Source: a virus | Length of the DNA stretch: 49,245 bases | Virus record (IMG/VR): IMGVR_UViG_3300024346_000108 | Coordinates: 1 to 49,245 of that record | Strand: one strand, 5' to 3' | Shown here: positions 6,423-13,691 of the stretch, piece after piece | How positions within the stretch are numbered: position 1 is the stretch's first letter | Layout: every line of letters begins with the position of its first letter | Program-made: the position numbers and the translations under genes | Notes under the pieces: model-generated | What the model was told of the DNA's origin: nothing | The model's database searches: none | The model's input: only the letters and a program-made list of their open reading frames with translations

Positions 6423-6674
6423 CTATTCTACAAAAATATCTACCTTTTGTCTAGACCTAAGCCAGTCAAATGTAGCCATTAATTGCTCACGTACATTGCA
6501 GGTTTCACATCCGTCATAAGGATCGTAAGGCTCCCAGCCTTCTTGGACGTCTTCTTCATCATATAAATACATATAGCAGGCATTCATGTGATCTGTAACA
6601 AAATTTTGAAGCTGCTCTGCTTCTTCAGTAGTAAGAGGTAAATTAAACAATTGCTTCCTTTCCATTATAGGCAA
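6423..6674 (-). CDS. Small acidic protein of unknown function
   Basis: The 83-residue product begins MPIMERKQLFNLPLTTEEAEQL and is acidic, with a CETC pair at about 56-59. The start is a TTG with GAGG nine bases upstream; an ATG three codons later lacks a nearby ribosome site. It overlaps the nuclease-like gene upstream by 32 bases. No family is recognised. Confidence 0.55.
   Translation of the reverse strand: MPIMERKQLFNLPLTTEEAEQLQNFVTDHMNACYMYLYDEEDVQEGWEPYDPYDGCETCNVREQLMATFDWLRSRQKVDIFVE
6425..6453 (-). promoter_or_regulatory. Promoter of tRNA-Arg
   Basis: TAGACA (6448-6453) and TAGAAT (6425-6430) are 17 bases apart. The predicted start falls within a few bases of the tRNA 5' end at 6416. 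The boxes lie inside the last codons of the gene at 6423-6674. Confidence 0.6.
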
Positions 6675-7053
6675 GGTATCTTACCTCGTCTACTATCCCA
6701 TGTTTTATTGCTGTTCTAATCATCTTATCAGAGTAGCTACCTTGCTTGGGCTTTGAAGAAAAATATACAACATAATATATATCTGGTCTTTCCGCCTTTA
6801 TAAGTGCTGCGTTAGCTATAGACTTTTTAACATTATCTGTTCTTTTGGCTCCTGGACGCTTATGCTCTCCGTTATATCCGCCCTTACATTCAACATATTC
6901 AATCATGTCTGCAACAAAGTCGACTTCACAACCAGTATTTTCTATTTCTATGTCTGTGTCTAGGTGCATAAATCCACGAGACTCTAGGTCTAATCTTACA
7001 ACTTCTTGATAAGCATCTCCAGATATTTTGCTCATTGATTGAAAATTAATCAT
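6643..7053 (-). CDS. PD-(D/E)XK nuclease-like protein
   Basis: The 136-residue protein has a helix with SGDAYQEVVR (11-20), then the nuclease core: Asp45 in CEVDFVAD and Glu55-x-Lys57 in YVECKGG. That is the Glu...Asp...ExK arrangement of the restriction-endonuclease/RecB fold. I chose the ATG at 7053, which has GGAAGG upstream and overlaps the preceding stop by eight bases; a TTG at 7077 would add eight residues. Resolvase, repair or host-degradation roles are all possible. Confidence 0.68.
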   Translation of the reverse strand: MINFQSMSKISGDAYQEVVRLDLESRGFMHLDTDIEIENTGCEVDFVADMIEYVECKGGYNGEHKRPGAKRTDNVKKSIANAALIKAERPDIYYVVYFSSKPKQGSYSDKMIRTAIKHGIVDEVRYLAYNGKEAIV

Positions 7054-7372
7054 CTTCGTTGCCTTCCATGTCGACAAAACCGTACTCTTCCATTAATTCT
7101 TTTGCTTCTTTACTTAATTTAATCTGTGCATTAAGCTCTTCATCATATTCAACTTCTACTAAGCCTTTTTGATATAGATCTATCATGGCATCATCGATAG
7201 CTTCAGTATGCATTTGCCATAGCTCTGGAGCTAACTCCTGAGCTGAGTCTGTTATCTTGTAAATAAATTGTCCATCTTCAAGGACGCCGCTTACTTCAAC
7301 TGCACCTATCTCAATGTAATAATTCATGAGGTCTTCAAAATCCTCATCACTGAGATCAAAATCTTCGGCCAT
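7046..7372 (-). CDS. Acidic helical protein of unknown function
   Basis: The 108-residue protein is strongly acidic (FDLSDEDFEDLMNYYIEIG at the start, NEDD at the end) and mostly helical. The middle part (IDDAMIDLYQKGLVEVEYDEELNAQI) reads like a winged-helix hairpin, but I cannot assign it. GAGAAAC precedes the ATG, 11 bases after the stop of the small ORF at 7384-7482. Its charge would suit a DNA mimic or a binding partner of a basic protein; that is speculation. Confidence 0.6.
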   Translation of the reverse strand: MAEDFDLSDEDFEDLMNYYIEIGAVEVSGVLEDGQFIYKITDSAQELAPELWQMHTEAIDDAMIDLYQKGLVEVEYDEELNAQIKLSKEAKELMEEYGFVDMEGNEDD

Positions 7373-7383
7373 CGTTTCTCTTT

Positions 7384-7482
7384 CTACTTATACTGCCCAG
7401 CCTTTTCAGGCTGGGCAGCAGTAACTATTTTCCATCCCAAGGTACCTACAAGCACGTTGGCCAGGACCAAGCTGCGGATCAT
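7384..7482 (-). CDS. Possible 32-residue membrane peptide
   Basis: An ATG at 7482 opens a 32-residue frame (MIRSLVLANVLVGTLGWKIV, then TAAQPEKAGQYK) with one hydrophobic helix. It is richer in G+C than its neighbours, and its end coincides with the hairpin at 7393-7418. The ribosome site is weak. It ends 11 bases before the next gene and a TATAAT box (7503-7508) lies upstream, which fits a real short gene, but a structured RNA is an alternative. Confidence 0.4.
   Translation of the reverse strand: MIRSLVLANVLVGTLGWKIVTAAQPEKAGQYK
7393..7418 (-). terminator. Perfect 10-bp hairpin, possible terminator
   Basis: CTGCCCAGCC and GGCTGGGCAG pair perfectly around a six-base loop. No T run follows on the minus strand, so termination is uncertain. 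It overlaps the end of the small ORF 7384-7482. Confidence 0.45.
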
Positions 7483-7502
7483 CCACAAACTATGGTAATA
7501 CA

Positions 7503-7508
7503 ATTATA
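7503..7508 (-). promoter_or_regulatory. TATAAT box, possible promoter
   Basis: A perfect TATAAT lies between two short genes, 21 bases before the ATG at 7482. I see no good -35 box 16-18 bases upstream. Confidence 0.35.
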
Positions 7509-7613
7509 CTACTTCTTGTCTTTCTTCTGCTGCTTTGCTAAACGCTTTTCCTTAAGAGAGAGCTTAGGCTCTTTCTTTTTATTAGCGTTACCTTTTTGTT
7601 CTTTGTTTGCCAT
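7509..7613 (-). CDS. Short basic Lys-rich protein
   Basis: The 34-residue protein is MANKEQKGNANKKKEPKLSL followed by KEKRLAKQQKKDKK. Nearly half of the residues are basic. AAAGGAG lies five bases before the chosen ATG at 7613; another ATG just upstream is too close to that site. Similar tiny Lys-rich proteins are common in actinobacteria and their phages. Nucleic-acid binding is likely from charge alone. Confidence 0.7.
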   Translation of the reverse strand: MANKEQKGNANKKKEPKLSLKEKRLAKQQKKDKK

Positions 7614-7628
7614 CATTACTCCTTTCTG

Positions 7629-7702
7629 TGCGGCAAGTAGGACTTGAACCTACGATTACCGAATTATGAGTTCGGGGCTTTAACCAACTAAGCTATTGCC
7701 GC
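7629..7702 (-). tRNA. tRNA with CAT anticodon (elongator Met or lysidine Ile)
   Basis: The acceptor GCGGCAA/TTGCCGC, anticodon stem CCGAA/TTCGG around CTCATAA, and T loop TTCAAGT form a cloverleaf with discriminator A. A paired G1-C72 and no G-C triplet in the anticodon stem exclude initiator Met. Elongator Met and lysidine-modified Ile (reading ATA) cannot be told apart by eye. Confidence 0.9.
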
Positions 7703-7712
7703 TAGTATGTAT

Positions 7713-7741
7713 ATTCTAAACTAATACGGCTGGCTTGTCAA
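7713..7741 (-). promoter_or_regulatory. Promoter of the CAT tRNA
   Basis: TTGACA (7736-7741) and TAGAAT (7713-7718) are 17 bases apart. The predicted start lies about four bases before the tRNA 5' end. The boxes overlap the end of the gene at 7716-7952. Confidence 0.7.
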
Positions 7742-7952
7742 TACTTAAGCGTACAGTGTCCTGCACAAATTCGCTAAAGTGTTTTCTTATGTTTCCTGGT
7801 GGTTCTGTTCCCAGAACTTCCCACATTTTCTTATATTCCATTATATTTTCATATGTTGTTGGGCATACTGATATACCATTAAACTCAACTAATTTAGTTG
7901 GAAGTGGAACGTGCTTACCCACACATTTACAAGTTATATTTTGTTTCTTCAT
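7716..7952 (-). CDS. Small protein downstream of large terminase
   Basis: The 78-residue protein begins MKKQNITCKCVGKHVPLP and has PTTYENIMEYKKMWEVLG in the middle. It overlaps the terminase stop as ATGA, so it is translated with the terminase. A CKC at 8-10 and a further Cys could bind metal. No family is recognised. Confidence 0.6.
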   Translation of the reverse strand: MKKQNITCKCVGKHVPLPTKLVEFNGISVCPTTYENIMEYKKMWEVLGTEPPGNIRKHFSEFVQDTVRLSIDKPAVLV

Positions 7953-9721
7953 AATATAGACATACCTCTTATCGCATCATATAGTTCTTCTGGCATTCTT
8001 TTTGGAACTCCGTCTTTTGTGGTGTGGACGTGTGTGTTGTCATCGACTGTTTCTGCCCATGTATGCACCTCAATAACCCTATCTCCTTTAGCAGACCTAG
8101 AAATTGCATTGTATATGGATCCACATACAGCGTCTGCCAAGTCTTTTGATCCCTTTCTTGGGTGATCAACTTTGTCTCTCATAATTCTTAACTGCAAAAG
8201 CTCGTCTATTAGTAGCTTGATATCTGGCCCAGTAATTCTTTCTTCCATAATTCCAAGAGCCATGTCTTCGTAATGCCGCTTTGCAACTGAAAGAATCTCA
8301 GTATTAATATTATAGTTTTTAATCTGCTGCATCATATCATGTGAGTTCCATCTATCAAATGTTACAGCACGAACATTAAAACCTCTAGATCTTAATGAAA
8401 TAATATAGTCTTTAACTTCTGTAAAATCTACTGACTTATCTGCTGTTGGTGTCCACCATCTAACCGCATCTACAACTACAACAGGAGCCACCTGCTCGTA
8501 ATCATTAAATGATCTAATCTTTACCCAGTGTGATACGTGGCTCATTGCAACTGCACAATGGTCATGCTTTTGAGCTAAGTCTACGTGCACAAAATAGTCT
8601 ACGTCTTGATTTGGGGTGAAGAATTCTTCAAATCTTCCCATTTCGTCAACGCCATTCTTTCCAACAAACGCTTTCTCGATCTTCTCACGAGACTTAAAAA
8701 ATGCATCTACCGCTTCTGGAGGCATGCATGCAAAACGTGCAAGGGCATCCGTGGGGTTTGTATAAAATGCCACCTTAAAATCCTCTATGCTTCTTGTAGG
8801 GTTTACTTCCCAAGTAGGTCTTCTTAGAGCGTATACCTTTGGATACTTATAGGAAACAATGTTGTCCTCTTCCCAATCAATAGAGAACTCGTTCCCGCTC
8901 TTGCCGTCCTCCAGCTCTTCTACCATCTTAAACTTATGTGATCTTATTATGGTTTCTTTTTCAGCTATGACAGCATTATATCTTTGCTGTATATAGTCAT
9001 TTTTGTAGCGTGGAAAAGAAAGCAATATGACCTTTCCAAAGTCTGGGAAACGAGAGTCAACAGATGCACGATACATGTCATATATTGCTCCAGCAGTTTT
9101 TGCTTGCTCGTGACCAGTTGTATTATCAATACTAAATCCAGAAATCTCATCTAGAATAACAACAAGTGTGTTATATCCCTCGAACGCTTCTCTTTCGGAG
9201 TGACCTGAGTGGCAACTTACACCCTTATCAAACTCAATTACATCCGCTTTTGCAATATATTTTCCAGCAAACCAAGGCGACTTATCGACTCTATTCTTTA
9301 GACCTTTAAAGAAAACATTTTTTGCTTGCTGGGAGTTAATAGCAATATTAATAATATCAATAGAATCTCCAGGAGGTTTTCCAAAATATTTTGCTGGATC
9401 TTTTAAGCATAACAATAAGTAAACAATATACGCAACCGCAATTGTAGAGCAATAATCTTTTCCAGAACCCTTGCCAAGCTGAGCAATTACTTCGTTAACA
9501 GTTTCTTTCCATCTAGCTATTCCAAGGTCTTCGCCGTAAAGCTTTTCAAGTGTTGACTTCTTGTATATCTGAGAAGACGCTCTAATTAAAGTATACTGGT
9601 ATTCTGAGAGTGGTGGTAGTCCCAAATAATCTTCTTTGGTAACAAAGTCACGAACGTCTACTGGACGCTCTTCAAACTCTTCTCCGTCCAGAATATCAAT
9701 TAGATCATCAAAATCAAACAT
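7949..9721 (-). CDS. terL: Terminase large subunit
   Basis: The 590-residue protein is the DNA-packaging motor and headful or site-specific nuclease. The ATPase has a variant Walker A GKGSGKD (83-89) and Walker B VVILDE (187-192, Asp191-Glu192). The RNase-H-like nuclease has Asp381 in HVDLA, Asp456 in TFDRWNS and Asp527/Asp530 in SKDLADA. The length is normal for the family. It overlaps the small subunit by eight bases. Unlike lambda-type order, it lies far from portal and capsid genes, after the replication block. Confidence 0.95.
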   Translation of the reverse strand: MFDFDDLIDILDGEEFEERPVDVRDFVTKEDYLGLPPLSEYQYTLIRASSQIYKKSTLEKLYGEDLGIARWKETVNEVIAQLGKGSGKDYCSTIAVAYIVYLLLCLKDPAKYFGKPPGDSIDIINIAINSQQAKNVFFKGLKNRVDKSPWFAGKYIAKADVIEFDKGVSCHSGHSEREAFEGYNTLVVILDEISGFSIDNTTGHEQAKTAGAIYDMYRASVDSRFPDFGKVILLSFPRYKNDYIQQRYNAVIAEKETIIRSHKFKMVEELEDGKSGNEFSIDWEEDNIVSYKYPKVYALRRPTWEVNPTRSIEDFKVAFYTNPTDALARFACMPPEAVDAFFKSREKIEKAFVGKNGVDEMGRFEEFFTPNQDVDYFVHVDLAQKHDHCAVAMSHVSHWVKIRSFNDYEQVAPVVVVDAVRWWTPTADKSVDFTEVKDYIISLRSRGFNVRAVTFDRWNSHDMMQQIKNYNINTEILSVAKRHYEDMALGIMEERITGPDIKLLIDELLQLRIMRDKVDHPRKGSKDLADAVCGSIYNAISRSAKGDRVIEVHTWAETVDDNTHVHTTKDGVPKRMPEELYDAIRGMSIL

Positions 9722-10253
9722 CTGGTTCGTTTTCTACTATGACTACTTCTTCAACTCTATTTGTAATGCTAGATATTCTTCTTGCAACTTCTACCTTACA
9801 GTGTGAACATTCTGCTGTAACATCACGTAGTATTTTAACAAGAACTTCTTGCTTTCTTTCCGTCTCAGCTAACTGACCAGCAAGCTCTGCGTTATCCAAA
9901 AGCCCTACCTGCTGAAGCATTGCTATTCTTTTAGTTTCAATATCAGCAATTAGCTTAAGAGACTGTGCTTTTACGTTTAGTTGGCCAGCCTGATCTGCAT
10001 CTTCTACAGTCTTCCAAGCTTCTTTGATAAGCATAGCGTAATGCTGGTCCGCTCCAGACACTGCTTCTTTAGCACGTTCTCTGGCACCAGTATCATCTCT
10101 TACTATTTCACGCCAGCTATCAATTAATTCTAGCACGTCTTTGCGTGGAATCGACAAAACCTTGGCGATTTGAGTGGGGTTATTACCCATCAAATGCTGC
10201 TCTACAACAGCATTCATGCGGTCAAACTTTTCTGTTACTTCTAATTCTGACAT
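9714..10253 (-). CDS. terS: Terminase small subunit, probable
   Basis: The 179-residue protein has an N-terminal HTH-like region (GNNPTQIAKVLSIPRKDVLELIDSW split here as GNNPTQIAKVLSIPRKD and VLELIDSW, about 23-47), then a long helical middle for oligomerisation, and a CSHC pair near 150. Position directly upstream of the large subunit, with an eight-base overlap, and the HTH plus helical layout fit the small subunit, which recognises packaging DNA. AGAGGTAAAA precedes the ATG, and a consensus promoter lies just upstream. Confidence 0.75.
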   Translation of the reverse strand: MSELEVTEKFDRMNAVVEQHLMGNNPTQIAKVLSIPRKDVLELIDSWREIVRDDTGARERAKEAVSGADQHYAMLIKEAWKTVEDADQAGQLNVKAQSLKLIADIETKRIAMLQQVGLLDNAELAGQLAETERKQEVLVKILRDVTAECSHCKVEVARRISSITNRVEEVVIVENEPDV

Positions 10254-10270
10254 TTTTACCTCTCGAAATA

Positions 10271-10299
10271 ATTATACTTTTGGTCAACTAAAATGTCAA
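10271..10299 (-). promoter_or_regulatory. Perfect consensus promoter of the terminase operon
   Basis: TTGACA (10294-10299) and TATAAT (10271-10276) are exactly 17 bases apart, the full sigma-70 consensus. The leader before the ATG at 10253 is only about ten bases. Confidence 0.85.
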
Positions 10300-10309
10300 A
10301 TTCAATTGA

Positions 10310-10966
10310 CTAGACTAACTTTCCATACAGGTTTTTAATGCCGTCTATCGTTCCAATATCCATATATTCCCCACCTGGCTTTACTGACTTTACGTCTAGT
10401 CCAGAGTCTATCCAGCTCTGAATTTGAAGTCCAACGTGAGCTAATTCTGGATCTATGGCAGAGGACATGTTTCTCAAGAGCATTGTTCCCCACATAAACT
10501 TATAGTCACAGTCATCAACCTTATCTCTGGATGATATGACCCTATTCCCATCTAGCTGTATCTGACCAACTCTGCCTTTTATCTCATCATGACAATCCCA
10601 CGTTCCAAGAACAACATCGCCGTCCGAATTAATCATCTCCTTATACATATTTTTATCTAATCCAACCATATATGTATCTGGCAAACCTATTATTAAAGTA
10701 TCGCTGTCTGATCCTGCGAGATGCTTGACTGCATCTGACATTGTTGAAGGCTCTTTGATTATTATCTTTACATCCATATTCATGGTGTGGACAAGCTGAG
10801 CCCATGAAGCTCTGGTTGATATTCTTACTTCATCACAAACTTCTAGCATTTGCTCTACATGCCACTGAAGTATTGACTTACTACTGCTAATTGGCAATGC
10901 AAATTTTGGCAGACCAGATATGCGAGATGCACTTCCAGATGCTGGAAGAACTCCTATAATACCCAT
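10310..10966 (-). CDS. Sugar nucleotidyltransferase
   Basis: The 218-residue protein starts with the NTP-transferase signature LPASGSASRISGLPK (7-21), in which the glycine-rich loop, Arg15 and Lys21 bind the nucleotide. IIGLPDTYM (about 92-100) supplies the metal-binding Asp. GEYMDIGTIDGIKNLY near the end is the usual C-terminal sugar-binding segment. The family makes NDP-sugars from sugar phosphates and NTP. It overlaps the glycosyltransferase gene upstream by 13 bases, suggesting that one makes the donor the other uses. The sugar is unknown. The gene is shorter than RmlA-type enzymes. Confidence 0.8.
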   Translation of the reverse strand: MGIIGVLPASGSASRISGLPKFALPISSSKSILQWHVEQMLEVCDEVRISTRASWAQLVHTMNMDVKIIIKEPSTMSDAVKHLAGSDSDTLIIGLPDTYMVGLDKNMYKEMINSDGDVVLGTWDCHDEIKGRVGQIQLDGNRVISSRDKVDDCDYKFMWGTMLLRNMSSAIDPELAHVGLQIQSWIDSGLDVKSVKPGGEYMDIGTIDGIKNLYGKLV

Positions 10967-11604
10967 TCTTGTTCCCTTCTTCTAGATAGAGACCAGCCTT
11001 TTGAAATTTGAAAATTATTATCTTTCTTAAAATTAAAATACTCTTCGTTCTTCACAAATGTCTGATGATTTCTATTTAATAGCTTTTCATTACTATTAAT
11101 AGTTTGACTTCCAACCTCTGGATGTGTCTTTATATAATCACAAATCTTGATTGCTTCCTTGCCAAATTCTAAGGTTACTCTTTCATGGAAATCATTATCC
11201 TCAAAATAGATTGGATAAAAATACTCATCAAACAACCCTACTCTATCGATTAGGTTTTCTCCTACCGAATAGCAACCATAGTTATCACTGGTAAGCATTA
11301 GATAATCTGAACCGCTCTCCTTATCTATCTGCTCTAGAGAGTTTTCTCCCCATACTGTATCCGCCGATGCAAATAGCCAGTACTTGGCTTTTGGGTAACA
11401 CTTTATTGCTAAGTTCCATGATGCTGACATTCCAAAGTTAGATGGCATATTCAGAACCTTAGCGTTATACTTTGGATCAAGCTCTAGCTCTCCGCCGTTA
11501 TCTATAATCAAAATATTATCTATAGGATAATTGATTTTATCTAGCATATTAATAAGCAGATCATATCTATTTAGCACTGGTACGGCTAGTACTGGAATAC
11601 TCAT
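10954..11604 (-). CDS. Family 2-like glycosyltransferase
   Basis: The 216-residue protein shows a GT-A fold: PVLNRYDLLINML (9-21), ILIIDNGG (31-38), NFGMSASWNLAIK (56-68) and WLFASADT (76-83), where the last Asp is the metal/donor position. FDEYFYPIYFEDNDFHERV (about 124-142) is the acceptor-side acidic motif of rhamnosyl- or galactosyl-type GT2 enzymes. There is no membrane segment, so it acts in the cytoplasm. Possible acceptors are phage DNA, a virion protein or a host envelope precursor. Confidence 0.82.
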   Translation of the reverse strand: MSIPVLAVPVLNRYDLLINMLDKINYPIDNILIIDNGGELELDPKYNAKVLNMPSNFGMSASWNLAIKCYPKAKYWLFASADTVWGENSLEQIDKESGSDYLMLTSDNYGCYSVGENLIDRVGLFDEYFYPIYFEDNDFHERVTLEFGKEAIKICDYIKTHPEVGSQTINSNEKLLNRNHQTFVKNEEYFNFKKDNNFQISKGWSLSRRREQEWVL

Positions 11605-11762
11605 TTAGTCCACTTCCTTTGATTTTTAATTAGCCCAAACTGCTCTAAGTATCTTTGTATGGTCATATGAGAAACACCGCACTCATCTGCAATCTCTTTG
11701 ATTGTTTTCTTCTGAAGAACATATCTTCTATGAAGGAATTCTTTGCTTTGATATAATTTCAT
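11601..11762 (-). CDS. Small helix-turn-helix protein
   Basis: The 53-residue protein contains KKTIKEIADECGVSHMTIQR (18-37), a clear helix-turn-helix, followed by YLEQFGLIK. The start ATG at 11762 overlaps the RuvC stop (ATGA) and its own stop overlaps the glycosyltransferase start, so it is translated in a chain. A transcriptional regulator of the operon, or a fragment of an HNH-type protein that keeps its DNA-binding part, are both possible. Confidence 0.75.
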   Translation of the reverse strand: MKLYQSKEFLHRRYVLQKKTIKEIADECGVSHMTIQRYLEQFGLIKNQRKWTK

Positions 11763-12325
11763 CTGTCCGTCAACTTTTCGTATGCATAGTATGATATAGC
11801 AATTGAATCTGCTACATCATAGTCACTTACTACAATGCCCCACTTATTGTTAATAAAATCACAGGTACGCTGCTTTCTAGCCTCACGCAACTGAGTTCTG
11901 TACCAAGAATCTTTACGACCTGGATTTTTAGAATAGAAATCATCTTTTTCCACCTTACTCATATTTTTGTTTCCAATATAATTCTGCCAACTGCTTGGAG
12001 CAACAGTAACAACCTTTGCCCCAAACTCCATCAACTCTGCAATGACAACTCCATAGACATATGATAGCTTAATTACTGCATCTGGAGATCTAACCAATAT
12101 GGCTCCTTCTACGGCAATATAGTCTGCATTTAATTCTTCCTTAAAAGCACGAACTTTATTCTTAGCGTCGTATATCTTCTCGTAGATATCTTGACCGTTT
12201 AACTCTATTTTACCATATCTGACTGGTACACCGTTGTCCATAACACAAAAGGCGACTGAGTTTGTTGAGGCATCTATACCAACAACCCTAGAAGTTTTAG
12301 TTTTTCGAAGTGCCGCTAGCGACAT
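11759..12325 (-). CDS. ruvC: RuvC-like Holliday junction resolvase
   Basis: The 188-residue protein has the four RuvC acidic residues in order: Asp18 in VVGIDAST, Glu73 in AVEGAI, and Asp170 and Asp173 in DYDVADSIAI. The segment TVAPSSWQ before a basic linker is also typical. The enzyme cuts four-way junctions and branched DNA before packaging. GGAGATGCTAA precedes the ATG. It sits in the recombination block with RecA and the Cas4-like nuclease. Confidence 0.85.
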   Translation of the reverse strand: MSLAALRKTKTSRVVGIDASTNSVAFCVMDNGVPVRYGKIELNGQDIYEKIYDAKNKVRAFKEELNADYIAVEGAILVRSPDAVIKLSYVYGVVIAELMEFGAKVVTVAPSSWQNYIGNKNMSKVEKDDFYSKNPGRKDSWYRTQLREARKQRTCDFINNKWGIVVSDYDVADSIAISYYAYEKLTDR

Positions 12326-12590
12326 TTAGCATCTCCAATAGGTTTTTCTTTTTGTCAGACTTAGACTTTGCTTCACACACATTACACATAACTCCGTAGT
12401 TGTATCTGCTTAGCTTCATCTTACATTTATTACAAAACCTGGCTGATCCGCTTTTTATCGCCTTTTTCTCATAGTACTTTTCCATGATTCTTTTATTAGT
12501 TGCAATTCTGCAACACTCATCTGAACAGTACTTTTGATTATGAGTCTTTTGCTCAAACTCAATTCCGCATTCTTCTCTAGCGCATATCAT
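12297..12590 (-). CDS. Double zinc-finger protein
   Basis: The 97-residue protein has one knuckle pair at the start, CAREECGIEF and QKYCSDEC (about 3-26), and a second at CNKCKMKL and CNVC (about 53-74), joined by a basic helix (NKRIMEKYYEKKAIK). The first part resembles the zinc fingers found in HNH-type proteins. It overlaps RuvC by 29 bases and the Cas4-like gene by ATGA. DNA binding is likely. Confidence 0.68.
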   Translation of the reverse strand: MICAREECGIEFEQKTHNQKYCSDECCRIATNKRIMEKYYEKKAIKSGSARFCNKCKMKLSRYNYGVMCNVCEAKSKSDKKKNLLEMLNVASGTSKN

Positions 12591-13360
12591 TTAGGAAGAT
12601 CCAACTTTTCAATCTTATGAACACCAATCTCGCTAGACCAACATTCTTTTCTAACTGGACAGTACTTACATACAGTGCTAGACTTTGTAAAAGGTCTTTC
12701 TGGCAATAGTTCATCTTTCCAATTCTTGTAGACAACTCTCATCCACTCAACTATGCGCTCTATTAGTTCTCTATTTCTTTCATTCATATTAATAGGCATA
12801 ATCAATATCTGATTATCATTTTTGTTTTCGTACATGACAAAGCCTTCGTCTATCTTCTCTACCCACATATACAGGAGAAGCTGAACTAAGTGTGAGATTG
12901 ATGGAGACATCTGAGCCTGTCTTGTATGGAATATTTCATCCTTAACTGTCTTTAGCTCCCCAATAACATCCTTGCCGTTCCAGTCAAGGATTATGTCTGC
13001 GAATCCTCTAACTGGTGGATCGTTACACAAAATTTCTCTTTCAATCTCTTTTAAAACATGGGTAGACTGCAAGAGGGTTTGGATTCTGTCGTGAGCCTGC
13101 TTACCATTTTCCATATTAGCAATTGCCATCGCATCAAAGTTATCTTCAAAGTCTGCACCGCTGAATGCTATAAACCAGTATCTTGGGCATGTTCCATACC
13201 CATAACCGACTGTACTCGGAGAGAATGTGTGCTTCTTTGCCCATCTGTCTGTATTTCTTCCAGCAGTATATGCTTCGTCAATCATTTTTCCAAATACTTC
13301 TGGGTCAAAGCTGCCGCTTATCTTTTTAAACTTTAAATTTGTTACTAAATCTCTTCCCAT
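12587..13360 (-). CDS. Cas4/RecB-like nuclease with Fe-S cysteines
   Basis: The 257-residue protein has the Cas4-type layout: Cys58 (TCPRYW), His90 (GKQAHDRI), Asp122 (GFADIIL), Glu135-x-Lys137 (IGELKT), the QxxxY motif Gln160-Tyr164 (QLLLY), and Cys231, Cys234 and Cys240 (CKYCPVRKEC). This gives a PD-(D/E)XK exonuclease with a four-cysteine iron-sulfur site. Phage members act in recombination or DNA end processing. I chose the ATG at 13360, just after the upstream stop; start codons up to 13396 are possible. It lies between recA and ruvC. There is no CRISPR array or other cas gene, so an immunity role is unlikely. Confidence 0.82.
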   Translation of the reverse strand: MGRDLVTNLKFKKISGSFDPEVFGKMIDEAYTAGRNTDRWAKKHTFSPSTVGYGYGTCPRYWFIAFSGADFEDNFDAMAIANMENGKQAHDRIQTLLQSTHVLKEIEREILCNDPPVRGFADIILDWNGKDVIGELKTVKDEIFHTRQAQMSPSISHLVQLLLYMWVEKIDEGFVMYENKNDNQILIMPINMNERNRELIERIVEWMRVVYKNWKDELLPERPFTKSSTVCKYCPVRKECWSSEIGVHKIEKLDLPK

Positions 13361-13361
13361 T

Positions 13362-13691
13362 TTACATATTTCTCGCTGCATACTTAAGGGCATCAACTAG
13401 TCTATCAATAGCTTCGTTGGCAGTGTAATAAATATTTTTCTTATTATTATTTGGTGTGCCAGTCTTATCTTTAGCAATAGTTGTGTAATAAGATGCTAAT
13501 ACAGCGAATTTAGCACTTAGAGCCTGCAATTCAATAATAATCATTGGAGCTTTTGCAGACGGTACATCTGGATTCATAAGCAGCTTAACTATCATAGCAA
13601 GGGCTTTGTCTAGCTGCTCATCCTGCATATACTCATGCAGGTCGTTAAACTCTGTTACCTTACTAATTAATTCTAATGTACTCTCAGACAT
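13362..13691 (-). CDS. Helical protein of unknown function
   Basis: The 109-residue protein is almost entirely helical (LISKVTEFNDLHEYMQDEQL at the start; AKFAVLASYYTTIAKDKTG later). It sits directly upstream of the Cas4-like nuclease, one base apart, and may be a partner. Similar helical proteins near recombination nucleases are known in actinophages but I cannot name a function. Confidence 0.6.
   Translation of the reverse strand: MSESTLELISKVTEFNDLHEYMQDEQLDKALAMIVKLLMNPDVPSAKAPMIIIELQALSAKFAVLASYYTTIAKDKTGTPNNNKKNIYYTANEAIDRLVDALKYAARNM

Noticed and set aside
12587-13360. Cas4-like gene as part of a CRISPR system
   Set aside because: No repeats, cas1 or cas2 in the window; phages carry such nucleases for recombination.
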